64,000 nucleotides of DNA from Asterella californica (taxonomy: Eukaryota > Streptophyta > Marchantiopsida > Marchantiales > Aytoniaceae): NCBI GenBank assembly GCA_036924285.1, contig JAYKYS010000015.1:6448001-6512000 (forward strand), read 5' to 3'. The notes under the pieces were generated by a model, which saw only the letters and a program-made list of their open reading frames with translations, had not been told where the DNA came from and made no database searches. Of the stretch, positions 11,749-22,773 are shown in pieces. Each line of letters opens with the position of its first letter. Position 1 is the first letter of the stretch. A program made the position numbers and the translations under genes.

Positions 11749-11808
11749 TACCAATTTACATCCATCATAGTCACTTTATACCAATTTACATCCATCATAG
11801 TCACTTTA
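11749..11808. repeat. Two-copy 30-bp tandem repeat
   Basis: A 30-base unit beginning TACCAATTTACATCCATCAT occurs at 11749 and again at 11779. A third, partial variant follows (CACCCAACATAG). Confidence 0.8.
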
Positions 11809-12269
11809 CACCCAACATAGTGTAATATGTAACTTTTGCTATCAAAATCTTTATTCCTACTTATTACAAATTCTCCACATTTAAAATTTAAAGAAATTTT
11901 TTGATTCACTCTTACAAGAAAAGTGAAACAATGAAAATTCACATGAGCAAACAAAGTTATAGACTTACAATTCATGGATTCCAAGTAACAGAGACATCAA
12001 AAAAAAAGCATAACCACTTGCAACAAAAGCACTTAACAATTTATGTGCAAAAAAAGTACAATCTAACCTATGGCACTACTTCAAAGATAACCTCTCCATA
12101 AGAACAAGTTGTTCCAGCTGATCATATTTTTGCTACATAGTGTGTCTTCAGCATAAAAGAGATCTAATAGGAGAATGCTCAACAACAAAAGTAACTGCAA
12201 AGTACATGTTGGTGTCGTGTCGTGGACCCACTATGGTATTAGACCAAAGTCATAGAGAAGAAATTTATC

Positions 12270-12680
12270 AACTTGTCCAAATATGTTTCTGACGTCATCA
12301 TTGGATTAGGCCTTGTCGAGATGATCAAAATTGATCTTTTTATCGTCATGAATGAAGCTAAGACGATGATACGGATGATTTTGATTTTTAGAATTTCGAG
12401 CGTCACAATGTCGACGAGGCATCCCAGATTGACATGGCATCTGAGATGCTGACCGGACAGAGTGCTGATAGAGCAAGATGCTGACATGGTGGGTGTTGAT
12501 TGGACGGAGGTACTGATAGAGCATTAAGACTGAGATGGCAGATTAAGATGAGGTGTAGTTGCACATGTGTGCTACTTGACAGCGAGACACACATGACACT
12601 TAAGTTTGCATGTGTCTCACATTGCGACATCTTGACTTTTACACCCCTTCTTACACACTATAAAAACTAGAGGTTCACCC
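12270..12680 (+). mobile_element. LTR-like retroelement fragment (solo or truncated)
   Basis: Bases 12296-12385 are clearly homologous to the reverse complement of 55791-55851 and flanks; both contain GGCCTTGTCGAG, then CAAAATTGAT, TTTTTATCGT and AAGACGA in the same order. The downstream part is full of GCTGACATGG-type phrases in both copies, and a TATA-like ACTATAAAAAC lies at 12658. This fits an LTR U3 region of the family that also left gag relics at 32.3 and 57-58 kb. It ends exactly where duplicated block B begins. Exact LTR ends and a target-site duplication were not found. Confidence 0.5.
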
Positions 12681-14320
12681 ATTTAGTTACAAGTGGAGTA
12701 TGAAAATCTAACCTTGGAACAAAATTACTTTAGTTCAGGGAAAATACTTTTCACACAGTTTGGATTCAAAATGTTATACCTTGTTATCCCTATCAAGGAA
12801 CAAACATAAAGATGAGATATATTTCAAACCAAAAAAGAAGGTCAAAGGAGCATTGATAACAGATAGAACATCATGATCATGAACTTATATCAATGCATAT
12901 ATATTCATGGGCGTTGGACAGAATTATATAAAAGTGTAAACTCCTCCATCTGGAAAGTTCATAATAACAGAAAGCTATCCGAAAATGGTGACAACCGTAA
13001 TCAAAACTGTTTACTCGATAAGATGTGAGAATAAGAATCTGTGAAAATTGTTATAAAATTGTTTTGAACGAAGCTCTTGAAAATAGGCAGGAATGGAAAA
13101 GCTATCAGAACCTTCCATACCCATGGAAGATTATGCTAATTGCCTTGTGGGCCGATAACTTGTTCGGAACTTTACTCTAGCACTTTAGTTATCAAACCCA
13201 TCACTTTAGCCGCCTTGGTGCCAACAGTATATATATAGAAGTTATACTTCTTGTATCAGAAGTCCAAAAAGTAAAAGCTAAAAACCATGTAGAATGCCCA
13301 CCAAAATATACATAGTTGTTAAACCTTTTCAGATTAAAAGTCGATGCTTCACAACTGAGAATGCAGATCAACAAATGCGGCAACACATTTGTTTGGAATA
13401 GTACTGGATTCTAATCAAATTTTTCTTTACTGGAAATTCTGTAATATGCACAAGTTTTTGCATATTCACATGTCTTGCTCAAGTTCATGCTTCGTGGAAA
13501 TTGTTTTTCTGTTGAGCTTAAATATTTCATCCTGCTGGTCAATTGGTTGCGTAAGCATAGGACGTTGCACGGACAGTTTTTTCTCCCCGACTCTTATAGC
13601 CAATATTGTATTTAACTTGTTGCAGGTTTTGTTTCCTACACCCCAGTAGTCAGAAATATATATACATCTCGCTTTATTATTTATTACTGGATACTCTTTT
13701 TAAGAGCTTTTTCGCCGTGGAGCGTTCTGCTCTTAAACAAAACACCCTTGCAACCAGAAATATATACACACTCGTCTTTTAAAAAAAAAATAAAAAATTT
13801 TAAGAGCTGTTAAGTTAGTTAAGGGAGACCTTTCCCTAAATCTATCATGAAAGCTACTCCAGTAACAGACTGAATTTCTCTACTCCTCCACAACAACATC
13901 CACAGTAAGTTGCAAGGTAGATAACTCTTCCTTCGTGCATCTCTTCGGTATCGCGTATCATGGATTCAGTGTTGTTTTGGTGTTGGTTCAAGTTCTTTTC
14001 TCAATTCGCATTCCAGATAAGGCAACACGATAGGCTTTTTATGAGTAGACAAGACGAAATCACGGATGTCTATGAGACACGTTCAGAGATTACTGAATCC
14101 AGATCATTACAATCAACGAACTGAAGATCGAGTACATGACTGCAGTGAATAATGTTCTCTCTTACTGAGGGCTTAACTCAATTCTACATCCTATACTTAG
14201 TGGAAACGTATGAATGAAGCCATTCTTGTTGTTTGATATCTGGAATTAAACTAAACGGGAGCGCTATACTCCGCAACTTACCATACTTTAAAACAGTTGC
14301 ATGCAACATGGAACCGCCAT

Positions 14321-14540
14321 GCTTATACAAACTTGCTCGTTTCGCAACATCGAGACCACGAGGAAATCGACGAATAGAGATCTACCTGTCAGAAAAACAA
14401 CACCCTACCCTCTACGACACGTCTCTGAAGCAAACGAGACGTGTCGTAGAGGGTAGGGTGTTGTTTTTCTGACAGGTAGATCTCTATTCGTCGATTTCCT
14501 CGTGGTCTCGATGTTGCGAAACGAGCAAGTTTGTATAAGC
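14321..14540. repeat. Perfect 105-bp inverted repeat with 10-nt spacer
   Basis: Bases 14321-14425 are the exact reverse complement of 14436-14540, with no mismatch in 105 positions. The spacer is TGAAGCAAAC. Block A at 3571-3640 has only the left arm (shorter), followed directly by GTTTGCTTCACAAATC, so the inversion is new in B. The structure would fold into a long hairpin if transcribed and would extrude as a cruciform in DNA. Confidence 0.97.
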
Positions 14541-15988
14541 TTCACAAATCATTTTACCCTATCAGTTCAACACCACCGTCCCGACAGCACATCGTGCTCT
14601 ACGACGCTTCAGAAATACAAATATTCTCTATCGACTTGTTTGTAAAATCAACTAACGATGTGAATTTGACCAACATTGCAAATGAATCGCTCTGAGTAAC
14701 TCCTATTTGCCCGGATGCTTTTTAGACATAACTCAAATCGGAGTTCAAATGAAAAGCCAAAACTTTCTTGCGAATCACTGCGACGCTTTCCCATCGTCCA
14801 CAGGTGCGAGAAACAGAACCAGGCAGAGCTATAGATCAATACGCACTAGGGCGTCTATTGCACTTCATGTGCCGAATATTTTCTAGAAGTCCACCATGCT
14901 CATGAACAAGTACATGAGAACATTGATTCCCCGGGAAAATGAATCAATTACTAAAATCTAGAAACAACTCATATATTTCCGTCCCTCTCGAGTCACCGAC
15001 GGCGTCACCACAACAAAATTTGATCGGACGGTGCCAAACGATGCCACAGAAAAATTAAATTGTTTTACATGCAAAAAGTTCACAATTTCTTATCAATCGA
15101 CAAAAAACTGATAGTAACATGCAATTTGTGCATGCTTGGTCGTTAAACTGCACGATCGTTATACAGAAGTCCTTATCTGAAAAATTAGCCGAAAGATAAA
15201 TAGAACTTAATCGACTTTAAAATATGAAAGATAAATTAACAGATTAGTTTGCTTTCTTTCTTTTCTCTCTATAATAGATTTCATATATGCGCAACGTATA
15301 TGGAATTTACTTATCAATACGGTCGGATAACGACCAGCAAAGAAATTGCGCTTCAGAAAGCAAGTGCCGATCCAGATTATTAGAATTATAAACGGAAACC
15401 TCGCACCTGCGCATTTAACCTAGAAACCTGGGTCTCATACACTCCAACTCATTCCCTTCCAGAATTCCCGGTGAATTTCGACCACACTCATTTCCAAGGA
15501 AGTTGAAATACAGCACGTGATACCTCGTTACAACATGACGTCCACCGAGGCAGTGGCTTGACCACGCCTATGTGCAGTGGCTTGAACTAGATAGTGAACG
15601 CAGTTCTAACAGCTCTGAGCACTTGAATGCAGAGTACATGATCGCCAGAAATCATATCCTATTTTGAGAAGTTGATAAGGCTACAACTGATGATACATAC
15701 TAGTTGAGCAGATTTAATATCTACGCTGGAACTGCTCCCTACAACGCCCTTGCTGATCTTCTTGCTCCCCTTATCGCTCAACCTTCACTAGAAGTTGCCT
15801 AGTCCTCCCAAAACTATATATTTTGCGGTACAGAATGTGTCTCTGTAAAACCGTATCAACCTACTTCAGCCTCGATCCTATCCCAACTATCACTTTGACA
15901 ACGACCTGGACTGTCCCAGCAGAACTCCTTCCAACACATGATCAAAAATAGGACATGCCAAAAGACTTGTGTCATGACGGGTTTTGGC

Positions 15989-18900
15989 CTAGACGCTAAT
16001 GTTCTCAATGGGTGCCGTCTTGCTGATCCTTTTAAGAATACCCGCAATAACCTGAGAAGAAAATCGATGGTACCACAATTTACTTCGATGCACAGAGGAC
16101 TGCGGTCTTAGAAGCCTGTGTAGATAAACAAATGAAAAAGCTGCTGCTACTTTCACCGCTTACATTCCTGTTGGTACGCCTATGATGTGACTCTAACTGG
16201 TCAAGTGAGATAAGAACAAAGACATCCAATGGTACAGAAGAAAACGTCTTAAACAGGTAGCCATATCTACAACCAGACGTAAAGGTTTTGTCAGTGAGAG
16301 TTCGTCCTTACCTTGCCCGGCCCCAACTCGTAGCTGTTCTGGAGTCCTCTATCGAGAAGCGTTTTGAGAGAGTTCTCCCACAGAACAGGGGAGGTTACCT
16401 AATTGTCAGGATAACTTCGAGCATCAGTCGCAAGAATATACATCAGTCAAGTCCCTAAAAGCTGGATCTGTGCAACGGTCATCAAGCAAGCCGAATTAAT
16501 GACAAAAAGTTTATGGGTGCAAGTATAACTTCTGTTGGTTGCGAATTCGTATACACGGACGAATATACCACAGTTATCAGTCGTTAAGCCCCAAGTGGCA
16601 GTTATTTCTACCGTTGGTTTCCTTGCCATCCAGGTAAACACTAAATCTGATAACCGAGAGTTGAAAAGACATCTGCCGTCGTCTGCAGATGAAATAATCC
16701 GATGATACCTGCTTCGCAAGAATGCGCTTGATGGTGGCAGGATCTGAATGTGGCTGGCCGTCAACGTTAGAGATAACAGGAATCCTGGGTGTTCTGATTT
16801 CCGTTTCAGCAAGAGCGGCCTCTAGCTTTGAAACAGCTGGGCTCATGAAACGAGTGTGAAAAGCACCAGCCACCGAGAGCCGTACCTGCCAGGTCACCGC
16901 ATCACGAACCATAATCAAGTGGGCCTTTGCTTCCATCAGCTCGTCTCCGGTGATAAAACTTAGCATCATATACAAGGCTAACACTTCTGTGTAAGTTGTC
17001 TATTATGGAATCTGAAATACGTGTCGAGCAAAAACAAAACTTTGTATTGAATACTATGATTGGTTCCAGACTGAGAGAACGAGGATAGGCACGGTAAAGC
17101 ATCTTACTGTCATACGGGCTTTGAACGATTTGGCCTTAGCTTCAACGGCTTCAATCCCCTTTACACCTCCAGATACAGCATAATTGCCCTGCAAAAGTAA
17201 GTTCAAATCCAACTTTTAGTTAGAAGACGGGATCTACTATAAAATGTAAGGGTGAGTGAGACTTCTTTGGGGTGCATTATAGAATCTCCGATATATGGTG
17301 TACGTAACGGAGCAGCTAGAAGGTAAAAGAGAGAACCTTACAGGACACAAAAAGTTGGCAATCTGCACTTTCTCCTCTTCACTAACTTCTCCATTGGCAG
17401 CCTCACAAAGAGCAGCGACCTTGTCAGAGTCCAGCCCAATCACGCTACACATTGCGCTTGGTGTAGCATCAGCTGCTGCCTGTAGTGACAAACGAGTGGT
17501 TCAATCGATGTCCCAAGTGGTGTAGGTGTTATTCAATCGGTGTCCTAAGTGGTTTAGCCTACACTCTTCTACGGAAAAGGTCATGAGTTAAATCTTTTGC
17601 AAGTACGATTGGAGATGCATTCGCTTCAAACTCTTAATCAAACATCTCGTCCGAGTCCCTCTGTGGTGGAGTCATCCACATGGACAGATAATAATATTTA
17701 TCATATGGTCCGAGTCCCTATGTGGTGGACTACATAGACAAATAATAATATTTATCATATGGTACGAGTCTCTCAGTGATGGACTCACATGGACAGATAA
17801 TAACATTTATCATATACCATATACAACTGGAAACGGATTTAAAATGTCTTTTCCTTAGATGTGTCAAAAATGAAAATACATTTCTTAACTCAACGAAAGC
17901 ATTTATCAACTTTCACTCCTCAATCACTTGTGGCAGATTCGACAGATATTAAGACAAAGTTTGTAGTGAACTCATGCAGTATGAGCAATCAAGCATTCTT
18001 CTCCTGGAAACTTCATCATCCACTATAGGGGACCTGCTGAAGTTTTGAGGCTTTCCACAAACATGCTCCAAAGCAATGTCCACATGACTTGGACACCCGT
18101 TATACACGTATCCTCAAAGCATCTCCTTTTCTTCTAACACATAAGACTTCTAGTTAGACTTACCTGCATAGCTTCTCCACGAAGCTTTACAAGCTTCAAC
18201 CCATCCTCAAAACTGCACATCAACGGATTCTTCATCAGCTTACATCTGGTTTTGACTTAGATTTGGATTCTGTTCATTACACCAGGTTAAATCAGCAGGC
18301 GGACGGATACCTGGGAAATTGTGCAGGGATAGCGAGCCGGCACTAACCTGAATGCTCCAGCAAAAGCAAGAGCTGTGTATTCTCCAAGACTCAAGCCACA
18401 AGTCACATCAACGGAGTCTATAATGGCTTCTCCACCTACTTGAGCCCTCAAAGCTTCCACAGCAGCGAGACTTGCAACGTAGATAGCAGGCTGCAACAAT
18501 CGTTTACGAATCCTCTGTTAATTTAATTCGAGATTCTCAGCTTGAACGTGTAGGTGGTGGGGGAGAGATCTTTGACATCCGATCCACTCGAGTTTTGCTC
18601 GATATTCCCAGTAATACGGTTGAACAAAACCAAAAATATCGGAGGCTAAACACTGACATTGTACGTTCCGAAATAGCTGGGCAGGAGCCTGAACCTACCT
18701 CGTATGAAGCAAACACAGACAAAAAATCCACTGGACACACGAACAGGGCAGAAGCTAATGATAGCAATGAGATAGACAAATAGTATAACAGTATCAAAAC
18801 TGTCTGCAAACGGAGCCAACTGGGAAGGGACAGAAAATGACCTAGCAATTTACACACCAACTTTCTAACAGAAAACGGACCAAGATGTAATACCTGGCTG

Positions 18901-19964
18901 ATAACTGTCGAATCCAATTTCTCTTTGGGCCCATTTACGCACACATCCAAAAGGTCATACCTGCTCATATTGGCAGATTTTGCATGTTTTAGACAAGCTT
19001 GCCCAGTTGCGAACAACACACCATGAAGTTACCATTACTTTAGGACGCATTCCTGCTTCCAGTACAGACTTCAAGTGTTGATGTAGGTGATAACAAGTAC
19101 TTACAGACAATGGTGACGCTTACTCACCCAAGAATTTCATGGGCTGTAGCAAAAAGTGTAGCAGCAGCTGGAGTGATGGCCGCATCTTTGCCCATGCCCA
19201 CTGCTTGTGCGCCCTGAAAGATGCCAAACTTCCATTAGAATACAAACGCAAAGCTCTAGCTGTGTAAAACTAGAGGCAACGTCTGGACTACGTACTTGAG
19301 CTCCTGTGTTCGGAGACATAAGTCTGAGACTACGGTAGGCTTTGTTAGTTGCGTCAGCAGAGAACAACAGGTATGGTAGAGTAGACCGAGGACAGCTTGA
19401 CCACAAACGCAACGCCACCACACACTTATCTCCGCAAAGTCTGCTAAGCATTTGGACAGACTGTGTACGAGAGTCGTAACGCGGACACTGATAACTTTCC
19501 AGGAACGAGACAACCGTGATAACCACCGAGCTCGGATTGATATGTGAGCCAAGAGCAAAAGCACGAGTCCCTCATGCAGCAAACGTGATGAACTCAAAGA
19601 GACCGAAGATTTCATTATTAAGACAAAACAAGCATTGCAAATGGGCAAGAAAGAATAAAATCTTAAATCTTACCTGCCCAGGGAACAGGAATGCGGTCGA
19701 GGGCTTATAGTCGGCAAACAAAGTATCAGTTGTGGAGGCCTCGGTGCCCAGACTCACACTCATGCGCACAACCTCACATGTTCGTGATGTCCTCTTACTC
19801 TGCCTCAAGGCTTGCACTCTTATGCCTTCAAGGCTAGGTGAAAGTCTGACATGTGAAAAAGAACGGGGAAGAACAGGGTTGGGGGACTGGAAAGACGAAC
19901 GTGCAGCTGTTGCTGATGACACTTTCCCTACAGTCGAAACCATCATCGTCGTCATGGTAGCCAT
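15989..19964 (-). CDS. MCAT: Malonyl-CoA:ACP transacylase, plastid (MCAT/FabD), 10 exons
   Basis: The enzyme transfers malonyl from CoA to acyl carrier protein, supplying the plastid fatty-acid synthase. Exons are 19964-19674, 19213-19128, 18960-18894, 18490-18348, 18212-18164, 17479-17342, 17188-17108, 16885-16709, 16398-16312 and 16051-15989. All have GT-AG borders, phases agree, and they sum to 1182 bases, 393 aa plus a TAG stop, about the length of plant MCATs. Residues 1-60 are Ser/Thr/Arg-rich, as in a transit peptide. FPGQ is at 94-97, the nucleophile Ser182 in GLSLGEY, the conserved Arg207 in VKLRGEAMQ, and the catalytic His295 in AGAFHT. The C-terminus has SYELGPGK then VIAGILKR. A Met five codons upstream (19979) is an alternative start. 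A decayed copy lies at 3897-5543. Confidence 0.96.
17650..17818. repeat. Three-unit tandem repeat in an MCAT intron
   Basis: Units starting CGAGTCYCT at 17652, 17711 and 17765 each continue with GTGGTGGA or a variant, ACATGGACAGATAATAA and ATTTATCATAT. Periods are 59 and 54 bp. The array lies in the intron between exons 5 and 6. Confidence 0.8.
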
Positions 19965-20803
19965 TTCGATCCCCGGCAAAATTACCCTGCTCAGAACAAT
20001 TCGTCCACAGAGTCAGGAAACTCTTCTGACAAACGAGCAAGGAAAACTGGTTTCTGCGCCATGTACTCGGTGAAGCAAAGTTCCCTAAATTCCTAAAATC
20101 CGGAAACACCTATCAATCTAAACTGTCAAATAAAATGCGGCGAAGGTAAAAATGCCAATCTACATTAGCCTTCGGAATGCAAAGCGTGCCATAGGTGACA
20201 CTCAAAGATGTCTGCAAGAGTAGTTAACCAGCAGGCAAACCAGGCGATGATTCTGGGACAGGAGCATACAAATATCTATTAACTGGACTCGCTCAACGCC
20301 TTACCCAACCAATCAACATTCATCCTACTCCTGAATGGCTGAGAAGAGTGAGCGTGGCTCAATCATCTACCCACACACTCACCGTCAACTTGTACTGTTT
20401 TGAAAGTAAACCGAGAGAGGGAAACAAAATCCGAGAAGAAATAACTGAGAAAATCAAAATATTCAATCAACCAAATATTCAATCAATCAAACAACCATAC
20501 AGCCAGCAAGCCTTCCAACCGCGCACTGTACAGTATGTCACGTAGAAACTCCAGGTTGAAGATATAAACTGAAACATCCAATCTCGTCTCATCTCACTGA
20601 GCAGACGAGTTTCTCCGATTCAGCTACATTCATTTCTTCCACTCGACTCGCATGCAAAGTAAGAGTCCAGTTTCTAACCTACGATACGATGCTGGAGGTG
20701 AATAAAACCGCTTGAGGAAGCGATTCCACGCGCACGCTTGACGAGACGATTTTCCTATTCCTCCGCGGCAGAGGAAGAAAGTGAGGACTGGATGAGCTAA
20801 GAA

Positions 20804-22773
20804 AGAGTTGATCAACTCATCGACGCTCGTGACTGTGCTGGCCGCGCCCCCGTTCCTCATAGGCAACATGAATTGCATAAATGTCCCATTAGCGGCAAAA
20901 ATCAAGCTGATTAGGAGCTAATTACCGTCGGAGAATCCGCCAAGTGACGGACTGTACAGAGTCGTCTCCAGAACAGCCACGTGTACGACCCTCGGTAGAG
21001 AGAACTGTCACTCGCGTCATATACTTCGTAGGTGCAGTTGCACGTGCAACTCCACCCAAAGTCATATCCCACATATAGGCTTTAGCGCGCGGCTTGGCTT
21101 GGCTTGTCTTTCGCTTCTGGCTTTGAACATGACCAGGGACGGCGTTTTCCACTGAAGGCCACGGCACTCCTTCGCGATAACTCGTTATTCAAAACCCTCT
21201 TTGACACTCTGGCTGGGATGTGATGGGGTCGCTACTTGTTTCGGATCTGCATCTGGTATGATATTCGTGACAGTACACACATCTTCAGCTCATCCTCACC
21301 GGGTCCAGGATCTACGCATCTCTGATATCGCTTCTTACATCATGTAGAGCAACCGCAACCAGATACGCTGAAAAGAATGTGTACGGAAATCTAGTCGATT
21401 TTGGTACGCATTCTCCGACCCCGAAATTCAGGTTCCTAATTCCGATTTTGGTACGCATCAACCTTCTTCTTCCTCCTCTGCTTTTCCTTGTGTGGCTTCG
21501 CCCACTGTGTTTGTGTCCTGAAAGCGACACACGACTCAAAATGAACAGACGAAGTATGTTGCAACTTGCAGAGTCCATCACAAGCAGAGGGAGAGGGAAT
21601 GAGTAAGAATCAGATCTTTTCTTTCTCCTTCATCTGAATCTTTGCTTGGATGGAGAAAAGGTTTTGACGTGGATCACCCATGTGATTCAGGGGAAACTTC
21701 GCCATACCTTTGCATTACTTTCAGGAGGAAATTAGACACAGATAACTGGAAAACAAGAAAGCAGGGAAACGATAAAACTGAATGTTACCTTTCAAGAGTA
21801 CTCCTCGCGACATATCGCTTTCAGCGTTTAGAACTTAAGGTGTTTCACAGCAGTCACATCGTACTTTTACACTACTTGATTCTCATCGTACCTAAGCTAC
21901 TTGAAAGTGTGAATCAACTGAGCCATTCAAATTCATGCATCTTCTCAGAGGAGCTCCTGTGTTTACCGTCAAAAGGGGAATCACGGCGCCTCGTCACACA
22001 ACTGGAATGATGAACGGTCAATATGGTCTCATTTAAGAATCTCCAGGGGCATCACTGTATCTCTTCTTAGATCCGTTCAGAAGCCTACATATAAAACTCC
22101 GAACGCGGAGTAACGGTGCAGCTTTCAGCTGTAGGCGACTTAGTGTACATTCCAATATAACGAGGTTTTCCAGTAAAGTTGGAAAGAGAGGATTGAGAAT
22201 CGAGATCTCAACAGCAAGTGCCGGACGTGAAAATACAAAGCTCAATCGACAGTAAAATAAAATCTTGAGATCACAATACTACCTCTTACCACGATGATAC
22301 GTCCAATTCCAGTCCTGGACACATAAACCCATAACACAAGAGACTACAGACGGCAGAATACGCACCTATGTTTCCTCCTCAAATAAGAAATTTTTCTCAG
22401 TGCATTTCATTGCGTAAAAACATTTCCCGTTGCATAGACTCATCACTGACATTGAGTCTGGACCACTTACTGCTCAGCCAAGACTCTTGCACTTACCCCT
22501 TTACTTCTGCTTTACCCTATCAATCACAAATACTGGCCTAGTACCGAAAGCACGAGTCGAGCAAAGAGTTCCGGATTCTTGCACATCGCTCGGCGGTTGC
22601 CCTTCTAAAGTGCGTGAGCAAAACTGCTCTAACATTGCCGGAGATAATCTCTTCTTCGGCACAGTGACACTAAAGCGTGCTGTCCTCAAAGAATCGTATA
22701 ATAACCTACACAGAAGACCAGCACCTCTACACAGAATCTACTCCGCTCTGATCATTTCTCCTCCACTTGCAGC
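20804..22773. other. Spacer between MCAT and NOL10/ENP2
   Basis: The left part is upstream of MCAT and the last bases are the 3' flank of NOL10. Several open frames exist (for example 20922-21167 minus and 21642-22010 plus), but none shows a domain, conserved motif or convincing splice structure. A GC-rich patch at 20815-21200 could hold the MCAT promoter or a 5' UTR exon. Confidence 0.45.

Larger units (their letters stand above)
9440..12229. other. AT-rich intergenic region
   Basis: I see no gene. The first few hundred bases are the 5' flank of the CIR1-like gene. At 9890-9960 there is a short run of AAGTAC/GGTAC-type repeats. Two hairpins lie at 10032-10096 (separate entry) and a 30-bp tandem repeat at 11749-11808. 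Confidence 0.5.
12681..20803. repeat. Segmental duplication, block B (contains intact MCAT)
   Basis: This is the same-orientation partner of 1482-6370. The stretch 14780-18318, holding the last six MCAT exons, has no counterpart in A. The stretch 12681-14780 matches A at roughly 75-88% by eye with many small gaps. The stretch 18320-20803 matches at about 97% in the samples I compared, including introns. Apart from MCAT it holds no recognisable gene. Confidence 0.85.

Noticed and set aside
20922..22010. Several open frames between MCAT and NOL10
   Set aside because: None shows recognisable protein features or a coherent exon structure.
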